A stretch of DNA of 64,000 nt. Origin: an uncultured Blautia sp. Lineage in GTDB: Bacteria; Bacillota; Clostridia; Lachnospirales; Lachnospiraceae. Below, one piece after another: positions 53,681 through 62,383 of this stretch (the first letter of the stretch is position 1; each line of letters begins with the position of its first letter). The notes below the pieces were generated by a model, which saw nothing but the letters and a program-made list of their open reading frames with translations, was not told where the DNA came from and ran no database searches. The translations under genes and the position numbers were made by a program. The stretch covers positions 1 through 64,000 of the forward strand of contig CAKRRG010000007.1 of assembly GCA_934394545.1 (NCBI GenBank), in the 5' to 3' direction.

Positions 53681-55108
53681 CTACGGAATATATGATAATG
53701 GAATACGGACAGTAAAGGTCGTTCCCTCACCCTCCTTGCTGGCTACCTGAATCGTGCCATGATGCATGGTTACTGCACTTCTGGTAATTGCCAGTCCAAG
53801 ACCGGTACCACCGATTTCCTTGGAATGAGATTTATCCACACGATAAAAGCGCTCAAAAATCCTTCCAATGGAATCCTCTGGAATTCCCATTCCTGAATCT
53901 GCAACCTTCACATAAAAATACTTATGGTCTGCGTCCAAAGTCACACGAACCCAGCCATCATCCACATTGTATTTAATCCCATTTTCAACAAGATTGCTTA
54001 CTGCAAGGGTAAATTTCACCTCATCCACATCTGCTTCCACAGGACGGAAGCTATCCAGGATCAGATCAATATTCCGCTTGTCAGCAATAGGACGAAGCCT
54101 TTTCAGAATATCCTCCAACAGCTGATTAATATTCAAATGCTCTACATTCAGGTCTGCCGCCTTCTTATCCATCTTTACCAGTGAAAGAAGGTCTGTGATA
54201 ATCTTGTTTTCACGGTCAATTTCCGCTGTGATATCACTCATAAACTCCTGATAAAGTTCCTCTGGCACGCCCTCCTGACCAACCAGTGAATCAGCCAGCA
54301 CCTTCATAGACGTAAGAGGCGTCTTCAGCTCATGGGACACATTGGATACAAATTCATTTCTGGACTCATCCAGAATCTTCATTCTGGAAAGCATTTTATT
54401 AAATGCGTCCGTGATCAGTGCTGTCTCCGTATAATCCGGAACGGAGATTTCTTCATTCTGATAGCCGTCAGTCAGATCCTCAATAGACTTGGTGACATGG
54501 GCAAAGGGCTTCACAAGCACTGTAGAAAGCACATATCCGAGAAGCAAAGCAAGTACAACAATAATGCCTGTGAGAAGAAGGCTTTTCTGCTCCAGTTCCT
54601 GAATATTCTGCGCAATTTCGCCGGAAGAAAAGCTGATCAGCATAGCTCCCTGAAGCTGCTTTACCTCCGGACTCTTAACCGGAAGTGCCATCTCGATTTT
54701 TTGTGTTTTGCTGTTATAGCGGCTTGCCTCCTCACCTTTAAAGCACTTAATCACCATTGTAGAAATCAATGTCTTACCTTCATCTACGTCATAGGTATCC
54801 TTGATAATTCTGTAATCCCTGTCAACCAGCAGAATTCTGCCATCATATACATTAGACAACAACTCCAGCTTGCTGTTCACATCCTGCGAGCTGGAGTCAT
54901 TCATATAATTCTCTTTAATTAACAGGTTACACAAAATGTCGCACTGTTTCTCAACAGTCTGCTTACAGACAGCCACAGCCTTGCTCTCATAGGCTGCCAC
55001 AATCACGCGAGCAACAATGACACTTGGCACGATTCCCAGAATAACCAGAATGATCAGAATACGAAAACGCAGACTTTTTAAAAAGCTGATTTTCTTTTTC
55101 TCTGGCAT
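53681..55108 (-). CDS. Two-component sensor histidine kinase
   Basis: 475 residues. Membrane segments at about 17-40 and 176-199 flank an extracellular sensor domain. A HAMP domain (about 198-250) leads to HisKA with His259 (NVSHELKTPLTSMK) and HATPase_c with N box NLVENGIKYN, DSGMGIP, FERFYRVD and GTGLGLAI. This is the PhoR/WalK type. It starts 3 bp after the response regulator stop. The signal is unknown; the lipoprotein gene following suggests an envelope signal. Confidence 0.93.
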   Translation of the reverse strand: MPEKKKISFLKSLRFRILIILVILGIVPSVIVARVIVAAYESKAVAVCKQTVEKQCDILCNLLIKENYMNDSSSQDVNSKLELLSNVYDGRILLVDRDYRIIKDTYDVDEGKTLISTMVIKCFKGEEASRYNSKTQKIEMALPVKSPEVKQLQGAMLISFSSGEIAQNIQELEQKSLLLTGIIVVLALLLGYVLSTVLVKPFAHVTKSIEDLTDGYQNEEISVPDYTETALITDAFNKMLSRMKILDESRNEFVSNVSHELKTPLTSMKVLADSLVGQEGVPEELYQEFMSDITAEIDRENKIITDLLSLVKMDKKAADLNVEHLNINQLLEDILKRLRPIADKRNIDLILDSFRPVEADVDEVKFTLAVSNLVENGIKYNVDDGWVRVTLDADHKYFYVKVADSGMGIPEDSIGRIFERFYRVDKSHSKEIGGTGLGLAITRSAVTMHHGTIQVASKEGEGTTFTVRIPLSYIP

Positions 55109-55111
55109 GAC

Positions 55112-55801
55112 TTATGCCTGGAAATAATAACCCACACCCCATTTGGTGTGTACATACTTCGGCTCACTGGGATTCGCCTCAATCTTCTCACGTAAACGAC
55201 GGATATGTACATCCACAGTACGGACATCCCCTGGATACTCATATCCCCAGACAATATTTAACAGATTCTCACGGCTGTAGACTTTATTCGGATTAAATAC
55301 CAGAAGCTCCAGCACATCAAATTCCTTGGCTGTAAGATTAATTTCTTTACCTGCAATAAATACGCGGCGGCTCTCACAGTCCATCTTCAGATCTCCTGCC
55401 GTGATAGTCTTCGCCTTCTCTTTCTCTTCCTGATTGCTGCCTGCACGGCGCATGATTGCCTTTATCCTTGCTTTTACCTCAAGGATATTAAAAGGCTTGG
55501 TTATATAATCATCTGCACCATACTCAAGGCCGAGAATCTTGTCCATATCCTCACCCTTAGCAGTCAGCATCACGATCGGAACATTGGAAAATTCCCTGAT
55601 CTGCTGACATACTTCGAAGCCATCCATCTTAGGAAGCATAAGATCCAGAAGAATAATATCGTATTTTTTCTCCTTCGCCATATCCAAAGCTTCCTCACCA
55701 TCGTAAGCGCAATCCACTTCCATTCCATCCTGCTCCAGACTGAAACGGATTCCTTTTACGATCAGTTTCTCATCATCTACTACCAAAACTTTCCTGCTCA
55801 T
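55112..55801 (-). CDS. OmpR-family response regulator
   Basis: 229 residues. The receiver domain has Asp9/Asp10, phosphoacceptor Asp53 (LLDLMLPKMDG), and Lys in MLTAKGED; a winged-helix DNA-binding domain follows (EFDVLELLVFNPNKVYSRE, RTVDVHIRRLREKIE, VGYYF). AAGGGAG precedes the start. Partner of the downstream kinase. In this operon it is flanked by comEA and the kinase, so it may influence competence or envelope genes; unproven. Confidence 0.95.
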   Translation of the reverse strand: MSRKVLVVDDEKLIVKGIRFSLEQDGMEVDCAYDGEEALDMAKEKKYDIILLDLMLPKMDGFEVCQQIREFSNVPIVMLTAKGEDMDKILGLEYGADDYITKPFNILEVKARIKAIMRRAGSNQEEKEKAKTITAGDLKMDCESRRVFIAGKEINLTAKEFDVLELLVFNPNKVYSRENLLNIVWGYEYPGDVRTVDVHIRRLREKIEANPSEPKYVHTKWGVGYYFQA

Positions 55802-55814
55802 TTAAGAATCTCCC

Positions 55815-56474
55815 TTATCCAGTTGATATCTTGTCTTTTATCTTTGAAAAGGTACCTTCTTTGATACCTTCTACATTCATAATCTCTTCTATGGAAGTAA
55901 AGCCTCCATGCTCCTCCCGATATGCGATAATCCCTTCTGCCTTAGATTTCCCGATTCCACTTAAAGTAGAAAGAAGTTCGGCATCTGCAGTGTTCAGATT
56001 GATCCTGGAATCTCCCTGTGCACTTTCTTTCTGCTCCTGGCTCCCGCCATTCTCACTTTCTGTCAGGGCTTCCGGTGCCTTCGCCAGCACGAGTTCCAGT
56101 TCCTCTGTTACCTCTTTCTCAGTGGGTACATAAATCTGCTGCCCATCCCCAAGGCTTCTGGCTCTGTTTAAATAATTCATGGCCGCTTCCGGAAGGTATC
56201 CCCCAGCCGCCTCAACAGCCTGAAAAATACGGGCATCCTCCTCCAGTTCATATACTCCCGGATTTACAACTGCCCCGCATACATCAACAAAGATTTTCTG
56301 TGGAACTTTTATTTCTTCCTCTTCTTCTGTCTCTCCGGCAACCTCCTCTTCATCTGAAGCCATTTCTTCCAAAAAAACATCCTCCTGGCGTGTGCAGCCT
56401 GTCAGTGCAGACACCATCCAGAGAAAAAACAAAACCATCCAGCTTCCACATCTGTTTTTTAATCTTCTATTCAT
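55815..56474 (-). CDS. comEA: ComEA-like DNA receptor with lipobox
   Basis: 219 residues. The signal peptide ends SALTGC, a lipobox with Cys27, rather than the membrane helix usual for ComEA. An acidic linker (Glu-rich, 30-55) is followed by an SLBB-type domain (IFVDVCGAVVNPGVYELEE) and a C-terminal helix-hairpin-helix domain (RINLNTADAELLSTLSGIGKSKAEGIIAYREEHGGF). It binds incoming double-stranded DNA. AAAGGGG precedes the ATG. It opens the run that ends with comEC and holA. Confidence 0.88.
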   Translation of the reverse strand: MNRRLKNRCGSWMVLFFLWMVSALTGCTRQEDVFLEEMASDEEEVAGETEEEEEIKVPQKIFVDVCGAVVNPGVYELEEDARIFQAVEAAGGYLPEAAMNYLNRARSLGDGQQIYVPTEKEVTEELELVLAKAPEALTESENGGSQEQKESAQGDSRINLNTADAELLSTLSGIGKSKAEGIIAYREEHGGFTSIEEIMNVEGIKEGTFSKIKDKISTG

Positions 56475-56532
56475 GTGGGTTCCCCTTTCGCTCTACGCGC
56501 AGTTTCCCCACTACTCATGCTTTACTTCATCT

Positions 56533-56561
56533 ATTTTAACGAAACTTTACATATTTTACAA
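56533..56561 (-). promoter_or_regulatory. Sigma-A promoter of the comEA-comEC run
   Basis: TTGTAA (56556-56561), 17 bp, TAAAAT (56533-56538) on the minus strand, about 60 bp before comEA. It could drive all six genes down to holA. Confidence 0.7.
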
Positions 56562-56600
56562 TACCATTTCTAATTTTTATCAGTCTTTTATCAATTTACC

Positions 56601-57035
56601 TTATTCTTGCCATTTAAATATGACAATTCCCACAATTGCCACAGCCATGCCGATCAGCTTCTGCCACTGAAAGTCCACCTTTTCCACGCCAAACAAACCA
56701 AATAATTCTATTAAATATGCCACTGCAAGCTGGGAAATTACGATTAGCATAGCTGCCTTCGCAGGTCCCAGACTTCCCATACTCTGAATTACAGTTATGG
56801 TAATAAATGCTCCGATCACACCACCAAGCAGCGTATATTTATTTTCCACCTGCCACAGTGCACCTACACTGTCTCTTCCGGTAAAGAACCAGGCCAAAAC
56901 ACAGACCAGGAATGCCGAAAACTGCACCCAGCCGGTTGACACCCACAGACTGGTCTGCTTCGTCACTTCCGTATTAAAAACACCCTGAATACTCATCAAT
57001 GCTCCCGATAACAACGCTACAAGAAATCCCCACAT
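56601..57035 (-). CDS. DMT-superfamily membrane protein (YdcZ-like)
   Basis: 144 residues with four or five membrane segments, of the DUF606/YdcZ group of small drug/metabolite transporters (LLSGALMSIQGVFNTEV, FITITVIQSMGSLGPAKAAML, AVAIVGIVIFKW). Relatives are often encoded as pairs or fused; a single copy is seen here, so it may form a homodimer. Substrate unknown. ATG at 57035 has AGGAGG; the frame opens 18 codons earlier. A TATAAT and a small GGTGC/GCACC hairpin lie in its leader (57062-57078). Confidence 0.8.
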   Translation of the reverse strand: MWGFLVALLSGALMSIQGVFNTEVTKQTSLWVSTGWVQFSAFLVCVLAWFFTGRDSVGALWQVENKYTLLGGVIGAFITITVIQSMGSLGPAKAAMLIVISQLAVAYLIELFGLFGVEKVDFQWQKLIGMAVAIVGIVIFKWQE

Positions 57036-57187
57036 AAAAAAATCTCCTCCTGGAAGAAAATAAGGTGCAGCTGAGCACCCCTCTAACAATTATATGCAAT
57101 TTTCCAAAATTAATTCTCTTTGCCAGGTAAAGCGTTCAAATGCCAGTGATATTTTTCATTTTCCATCTGTTCAATTACACTCACAAT

Positions 57188-57196
57188 TGATATAAT
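57188..57196 (+). promoter_or_regulatory. Extended -10 promoter of the DUF1292 gene
   Basis: TGATATAAT on the plus strand: an extended -10 (TGn plus TATAAT) with a weak -35 (TGTTCA) 17 bp upstream. Confidence 0.55.
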
Positions 57197-57250
57197 AAAC
57201 TCAACAAATAAGGGCAGCCGGACTGGCTTGCCGAATGAAAGGAGATTAAA

Positions 57251-57580
57251 ATGGCAGAAGAAAAAAACATTGGAACCCCTGTAGAAGAAGAAATTGAAAT
57301 CATCACTCTTACAGATGAAAACGATGAGGACATGGATTTCGAATTACTGGATGAGATTGATTACGAAGGAAATCGTTACGTAGTTCTTCTCCCACCTGTT
57401 GAGGACGTGGAAGGTGAAGAGGATAACGAAGATGAAGAAGTACTGATTCTTCAGGTAGAAGATGACGGAGATGAAGAAAATGAGAGCTATGTTTTCGTTG
57501 ACGACGATGATATTCTCTCCGCAGTTTTCGATATTTTTAAAGAGAAATTTAAAGACGAATTTGACTTCACAGAAGAATAA
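57251..57580 (+). CDS. Acidic DUF1292-family protein
   Basis: 109 residues, very rich in Asp and Glu. The central EIDYEGNRYVVLLPP and DEEVLILQVEDDGDEENESYVFVDDD match the DUF1292 family (YrzB-like), cytoplasmic Firmicute proteins of unknown function. AAAGGAG precedes the start. It is a single-gene unit with a strong bidirectional terminator, convergent with argD. Confidence 0.85.
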   Translation: MAEEKNIGTPVEEEIEIITLTDENDEDMDFELLDEIDYEGNRYVVLLPPVEDVEGEEDNEDEEVLILQVEDDGDEENESYVFVDDDDILSAVFDIFKEKFKDEFDFTEE

Positions 57581-57589
57581 AATTGTTAC

Positions 57590-57629
57590 AAAAAGGTACC
57601 TTGAAGCAATCACACAAGGTACCTTTTTT
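57590..57629. terminator. Bidirectional terminator between the DUF1292 gene and argD
   Basis: AAAAAGGTACCTTG (57590-57603) and CAAGGTACCTTTTT (57615-57628) are perfect inverted repeats with an 11-bp loop and T-runs on both strands. Confidence 0.92.
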
Positions 57630-57649
57630 CATTTAACTCCAACTCTGTT

Positions 57650-58840
57650 TTATGCCAGGCACTCATCCAGAATGGCTGCCATTTCATCAATATCCGCTTT
57701 GGTGATTACCAGCGGAGGCACAATACGAAGTACATCGCTTCCTGCCGAAATAACCAGTAATTTCTTTTCAAGTGCTTTTTTTACAACTTCACCTACAGGT
57801 CGTCCGGAAATAACGATTCCCTGCATAAATCCCATACCTCTTCTTGCAGCTGCGCACTCATGCTTTTCCACAAGTTCATCCAGTTTTTTCTCAAGATATG
57901 GTGTTAATTCCTGTACATGTGTAAGGATCATATCCTTCTCATAAATATCAAAAACTTTACTTACAGCAGCACATACAAACGGATTTCCACCATATGTTGT
58001 TCCATGATCTCCCGGCTTTAAAGATGCCTCAGCAACCTTCTTATTCAGCACAAAAGCGCCTACCGGAACACCGCATCCAAGGGCTTTCGCACAAGTCATG
58101 ATATCCGGCTGAACGCCATATGTCTGCCATGCAAAATAGCATCCGGAACGTCCCATTCCACACTGAATCTCATCCAAAATAAGAAGAATATCCTTCTCAT
58201 CACACAGTGCACGTACTCCTTCCAAAAACTTTCTGTCAGCAGGATAAATGCCGCCTTCCCCCTGCACAGTTTCCATAATAATCGCGCATGTTTTGTCTGT
58301 AATCTGAGCCTTTACACTATCCAGATCATTAAAATCCGCAAACTTTACACCACCCATAAGCGGCTCAAAAGGCTCACGATAATGGGCATTTCCCGTAACA
58401 GAAAGAGCACCGATCGATCTTCCATGGAAGGAATGATTCATAGCAATAATCTCATGATCTGCATGTCCGTCACGCTCATATGCATACTTTTTTGCAGCCT
58501 TTAAAGCACCCTCAATAGCCTCTGTACCACTATTTGTAAAGAAAGCCTTATCCATACGGCTTGCATTTACCAGCTTTGCACCAGCCTCAATAATAGGTTC
58601 GTTATAGTACAGATTAGAAATATGAGTAAGCTTATCAATCTGGTCTTTCAGTGCTTCATCATATCCCGGATAGTGATATCCCAGTGCATTTACAGCGATT
58701 CCTGCTGCAAAATCCAAATATTCCGTTCCTTCAGAATCATAAAGATGTACACCCTCTCCCCGTTCAAAAACAACAGGAAAACGATTATATGTATGAAGAA
58801 TATTTGCTTCCGCTTCTTCCATCTGATTATTCATGTTCAT
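57650..58840 (-). CDS. argD: Acetylornithine aminotransferase
   Basis: 396 residues, a PLP-dependent class III aminotransferase converting N-acetylglutamate semialdehyde to N-acetylornithine. Motifs: [48 protein letters not shown], and Lys in [16 protein letters not shown] (PLP Lys). The start overlaps argB by 14 bp. It is the last gene of argCJBD, ending at a shared bidirectional terminator. Confidence 0.95.
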   Translation of the reverse strand: MNMNNQMEEAEANILHTYNRFPVVFERGEGVHLYDSEGTEYLDFAAGIAVNALGYHYPGYDEALKDQIDKLTHISNLYYNEPIIEAGAKLVNASRMDKAFFTNSGTEAIEGALKAAKKYAYERDGHADHEIIAMNHSFHGRSIGALSVTGNAHYREPFEPLMGGVKFADFNDLDSVKAQITDKTCAIIMETVQGEGGIYPADRKFLEGVRALCDEKDILLILDEIQCGMGRSGCYFAWQTYGVQPDIMTCAKALGCGVPVGAFVLNKKVAEASLKPGDHGTTYGGNPFVCAAVSKVFDIYEKDMILTHVQELTPYLEKKLDELVEKHECAAARRGMGFMQGIVISGRPVGEVVKKALEKKLLVISAGSDVLRIVPPLVITKADIDEMAAILDECLA

Positions 58841-59723
58841 TGTAATATTTCTCTCCGTCCTCTCTTAAAATAGCAGTTCCAATACCTTTATTTGTAAAGA
58901 TTTCCAGCAATAAACTGTGAGGAATTCTTCCGTCAAGAATATGAACCCGATTAACACCATGCTCAATTGCTTCAATACAATTATTCAGCTTCGGAATCAT
59001 TCCACCGCCAACATATCCATCTGCGATCAGCTGCTGCGCGTCCTGAATATGAAGCTCTGAAATCAAAGAAGAAGGATCCTCTTTATCTTTATAAACTCCC
59101 TCAATATCAGAAAGAAATGCCAGCTTCTCTGCATGTACTGCCTCTGCAATTGCACATGCTGCATCATCTGCATTAATATTATAGCTGTCATAATTATCGT
59201 CAAATCCAATGGGGAAAATAATCGGAAGAAAGTCTTTTTCCAGCAGATCATAAAGGATTTTCGGATTTACTTCCGTAATATCACCAACAAATCCAATATC
59301 CTCTCCATTGGAATATTTCTTCTTGCATTTTAATAATCCACCATCTTTTCCGCTGATACCAACGGCCTGTACACCCAGAGATTCCACATGGGTAACCAAT
59401 TCTTTGTTTACTCTTGCAAGAACCATCTCCGCAATCTCCATTGTCTGTGCATCTGTTACACGAAGGCCATTGACAAATTTGGCTTCCATGCCTACTTTTC
59501 CAACCCATTTGCTGATTTCTTTACCGCCGCCATGAACAATGATCGGTTTGAATCCTACCAGTTTCAAAAGAACAACATCTTTAATTACATTTGCTTTCAG
59601 TTCTTCATCCAGCATTGCACTTCCACCATATTTCACAACTACGATTTTGCGGTTAAAACGCTGTATATAAGGAAGTGCTTCAATAAGTACCTCTGCCTTT
59701 TCAAGATATTTCTGATTTACCAT
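58827..59723 (-). CDS. argB: Acetylglutamate kinase
   Basis: 298 residues of the amino acid kinase family, phosphorylating N-acetylglutamate, the usual control point of arginine synthesis. Motifs: [10 protein letters not shown] near 30, [30 protein letters not shown]. The N-terminal helix ([18 protein letters not shown]) is characteristic of arginine-inhibited hexameric kinases. AAAGGAA precedes the ATG. Confidence 0.96.
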   Translation of the reverse strand: MVNQKYLEKAEVLIEALPYIQRFNRKIVVVKYGGSAMLDEELKANVIKDVVLLKLVGFKPIIVHGGGKEISKWVGKVGMEAKFVNGLRVTDAQTMEIAEMVLARVNKELVTHVESLGVQAVGISGKDGGLLKCKKKYSNGEDIGFVGDITEVNPKILYDLLEKDFLPIIFPIGFDDNYDSYNINADDAACAIAEAVHAEKLAFLSDIEGVYKDKEDPSSLISELHIQDAQQLIADGYVGGGMIPKLNNCIEAIEHGVNRVHILDGRIPHSLLLEIFTNKGIGTAILREDGEKYYNEHE

Positions 59724-59752
59724 CTTAACTTTCCTTTCTTCTATGACCGTTT

Positions 59753-60976
59753 TTATGAACGATAATCTGCATTAATCTTTACATAATCATAGGTAAGGTC
59801 ACAGCCCCAGGCTGTAGCTGCAGCATCACCCATTTTCACATCTGCAATAGCTGTAACTTCATCTTCAGACAGGATTCTGGTTGCTTCAGCTTCATCATAT
59901 CCAGTGGAAACGCCATTTTCAATAATCTTTAATTTTCCTGCACGACTTTCAAAATACAGGTCAACCTTCTCAGGATCAAACTGTACTCCTGAGTATCCCA
60001 TTGCACATAAGATACGTCCCCAGTTTGCGTCATGGCCATAGATTGCCGCCTTTGTAAGAGATGAGGTTACCACTGATTTACTCAATGTAACTGCATCCTC
60101 TTTTGTCTTGGCTCCTACAATCTTTACTTCAAAAAGTGCTGTTGCACCCTCGCCGTCACCGGCAATTTTCTTGGAAAGGCAGGTATTGATGTAATTCAAA
60201 GCCTCCATGAATTTTTGGAAATCAGCGCTCTCTTCTGTGATTTCCGGATTGCCTGCCATACCGTTTGCAAGAAGCAAAACAGTGTCATTTGTTGATGTAT
60301 CGCCATCGACAGAAACCATATTAAAGGTATCTTTAACATTTGCACTCAATGCTTTCTGGAGCATTTCTTTAGAAATTGCAGCATCTGTTGTAACAAAACC
60401 AAGCATAGTACACATATTAGGATGAATCATTCCGGAGCCCTTACACATACCACCAACAGTAACAGTTTTTCCACCAATTTCGATCTGTACAGCAACCTCT
60501 TTTTTTACGGTATCCGTAGTCATGATAGCCTTGGCAGCTTCTGTTCCGGCCTCTAAAGAACCGTCAAGTTTCGGAACCATGGCCTTTACACCATTTACAA
60601 TTCTGTCAATGGGAATCTGCATTCCGATAACACCGGTAGACGCAACAAGCACACTGTCTGCCGGGATTCCAAGTACCTCAGAAGCGGCATCTGCTGTTGC
60701 CTTGCAATATCCATATCCTTCCGCCCCGGTACATGCATTCGCAATACCGCTATTGCAAATCACAGCCTGGGCTGCAGGGTAATTATAAACTACATTCTGA
60801 TCCCATTTAACCGGTGCCGCCTTCACCACATTTGTCGTAAAAGTACCAGCTGCCACACAAGGAACCTCACTGTAAACCATTGCCATATCTGTACGGCCTT
60901 TATATTTGATTTCTGCTGCTGTTGCTGCTGCCTTAAAGCCCTTCGCAGCAGTAACACCACCTGTAATAATATTCAT
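59753..60976 (-). CDS. argJ: Bifunctional glutamate N-acetyltransferase / ornithine acetyltransferase
   Basis: 407 residues. ArgJ moves the acetyl group from N-acetylornithine to glutamate, making the pathway cyclic. The precursor cleaves itself before the nucleophile Thr190 in the block [16 protein letters not shown], here with His and Cys at positions that are often Ala. The N-terminus ([19 protein letters not shown]) and C-terminus ([16 protein letters not shown]) are intact. GGAGAGG precedes the start, 22 bp after argC. Whether it is bi- or monofunctional cannot be read; no separate argA or argE is seen. Confidence 0.95.
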   Translation of the reverse strand: MNIITGGVTAAKGFKAAATAAEIKYKGRTDMAMVYSEVPCVAAGTFTTNVVKAAPVKWDQNVVYNYPAAQAVICNSGIANACTGAEGYGYCKATADAASEVLGIPADSVLVASTGVIGMQIPIDRIVNGVKAMVPKLDGSLEAGTEAAKAIMTTDTVKKEVAVQIEIGGKTVTVGGMCKGSGMIHPNMCTMLGFVTTDAAISKEMLQKALSANVKDTFNMVSVDGDTSTNDTVLLLANGMAGNPEITEESADFQKFMEALNYINTCLSKKIAGDGEGATALFEVKIVGAKTKEDAVTLSKSVVTSSLTKAAIYGHDANWGRILCAMGYSGVQFDPEKVDLYFESRAGKLKIIENGVSTGYDEAEATRILSEDEVTAIADVKMGDAAATAWGCDLTYDYVKINADYRS

Positions 60977-60998
60977 AGTAACACCTCTCCTCTTCTAT

Positions 60999-62039
60999 TT
61001 ACGGATACATAGGAACCTGCAATAATCCCTCTGCTTCATTGAAACCAAACATCAGGTTCATGTTCTGAACAGCCTGTCCTGCAGCACCCTTTACCAGGTT
61101 ATCAATTGCTCCCATCATAATGATTCTATGCGTTCTTGGATCAATTTTAAAGTTAACATCTACATAGTTGCTTCCCTCAACCCATTTTGTCTGAGGACAT
61201 ACATCCTTATCCAGGACTCGCACAAACTGTTCCTTATCATAGCATGCATCGTAAGCTGCTTTTACCTCTTCATAGGTCACATCCTTAGTCAGAGAAGCGT
61301 ATGCGGTAACCAGGATTCCCCTATTCATCGGCACAAGATGGGGAGTAAAATTGATAGTCACTTCCTGTCCACAGGCATATCCTAATTGATCTTCAATTTC
61401 CGGTGTATGTCTATGTGTCGCAACACCATAAGCCTTGATATTTTCATTTACTTCACAGTAAAGATTATCAACCTTGGCACCTCTTCCTGCACCTGTCGTT
61501 CCTGATTTTGCATCAATAATTATGGTATTTGGATCAATCATTCCAGCCTTTAAAAGTGGATAAATAGAGAGTGTGGAACAGGTAGGATAGCATCCCGGGT
61601 TTGCAATCAGACGCGCCTTTTTAATATCCTCACGGTTAATTTCGCAAAGTCCGTAAACCGCCTCATCAATAAACTGAGGGGATTTATGCTCGATTCCATA
61701 CCATTTCTCGTATTTCTTCACATCTTTAATACGAAAGTCTGCACTTAAATCAACCACCTTGGCTCTGGAAAGAATTCCTTCATTTACAAGAGAAGCACAC
61801 AAGCCCTGAGGAGTTGCTGTGAAAATCACATCTACTTCATCTGCAAGTGCTTCCATATTATCATCCATACATTTCGCATCCACCAACTTAAAAAAGTTCT
61901 GATAGATTCCTGCATATTTTTTATCAATATAGCTTCTGGAACCAAACCATGCCACTTCTACATCTTTATGTCCAAGAAGAAGACGTACGATTTCGTTTCC
62001 TGCATAACCGGTCGCTCCGATAATTCCAGCTTTTATCAT
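60999..62039 (-). CDS. argC: N-acetyl-gamma-glutamyl-phosphate reductase
   Basis: 346 residues. The NADP fold opens IKAGIIGATGYAGNEI, and the catalytic Cys lies in ANPGCYPTCS near 150; GTTGAGRGAKV follows. It reduces acetylglutamyl phosphate to the semialdehyde. ATG at 62039 has GGAGG; the frame opens five codons earlier. First gene of argCJBD, with a promoter and palindromes at 62099-62130. Confidence 0.96.
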   Translation of the reverse strand: MIKAGIIGATGYAGNEIVRLLLGHKDVEVAWFGSRSYIDKKYAGIYQNFFKLVDAKCMDDNMEALADEVDVIFTATPQGLCASLVNEGILSRAKVVDLSADFRIKDVKKYEKWYGIEHKSPQFIDEAVYGLCEINREDIKKARLIANPGCYPTCSTLSIYPLLKAGMIDPNTIIIDAKSGTTGAGRGAKVDNLYCEVNENIKAYGVATHRHTPEIEDQLGYACGQEVTINFTPHLVPMNRGILVTAYASLTKDVTYEEVKAAYDACYDKEQFVRVLDKDVCPQTKWVEGSNYVDVNFKIDPRTHRIIMMGAIDNLVKGAAGQAVQNMNLMFGFNEAEGLLQVPMYP

Positions 62040-62098
62040 TTTTATTTCCTCCATGCCTCTTCCAATTGTTTATCCCCGGCCTCATCAGTCAAGATGAA

Positions 62099-62130
62099 TG
62101 GATTATACATCCATTTTGCATATTATGCAA
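62099..62130 (-). promoter_or_regulatory. argC promoter overlapped by two palindromes
   Basis: Minus strand TTGCAT (62125-62130), 17 bp, TATAAT (62102-62107). The -35 lies in a perfect palindrome, TTGCATATTATGCAA (62116-62130, plus strand), and the -10 lies in a second, TGGATTATACATCCA (62099-62113). These could be arginine-repressor (ArgR/AhrC) sites, although neither matches the ARG-box consensus exactly (spacing differs by one). Confidence 0.7.
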
Positions 62131-62237
62131 TAGTCTTTTTTCTTAATTTTTCTTCCTATCCGTTCTTTTTATGCAGTTTTTATCACATTCTTCTATTATA
62201 AGGCAAATTTTTATGCAAAGTTTTTCCAAATTTCCTA

Positions 62238-62266
62238 TTGCATATTTATAAATAATGTTGTATATT
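62238..62266 (+). promoter_or_regulatory. Sigma-A promoter of argG
   Basis: TTGCAT (62238-62243), 17 bp, TATATT (62261-62266) on the plus strand. A degenerate ARG-like half site overlaps its -35. Confidence 0.75.
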
Positions 62267-62308
62267 ATTCTCTGTAATTAGCGCGGCACTGGTATATCAC
62301 GTTAATGC

Positions 62309-62326
62309 AGTGAATATTTATTCAAA
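62309..62326. promoter_or_regulatory. ARG box (ArgR/AhrC operator) in the argG leader
   Basis: TGAATATTTATTCA at 62311-62324 fits the arginine-repressor consensus TGAAT-WWWW-ATTCA at all positions. It lies about 37 bp after the predicted argG start point, so a bound repressor could act as a roadblock. Confidence 0.85.
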
Positions 62327-62383
62327 AATCAGAATTATAACCCTATCTGTTTCAGAGGGATAAAAGAAAAGAGGTTAATATTT

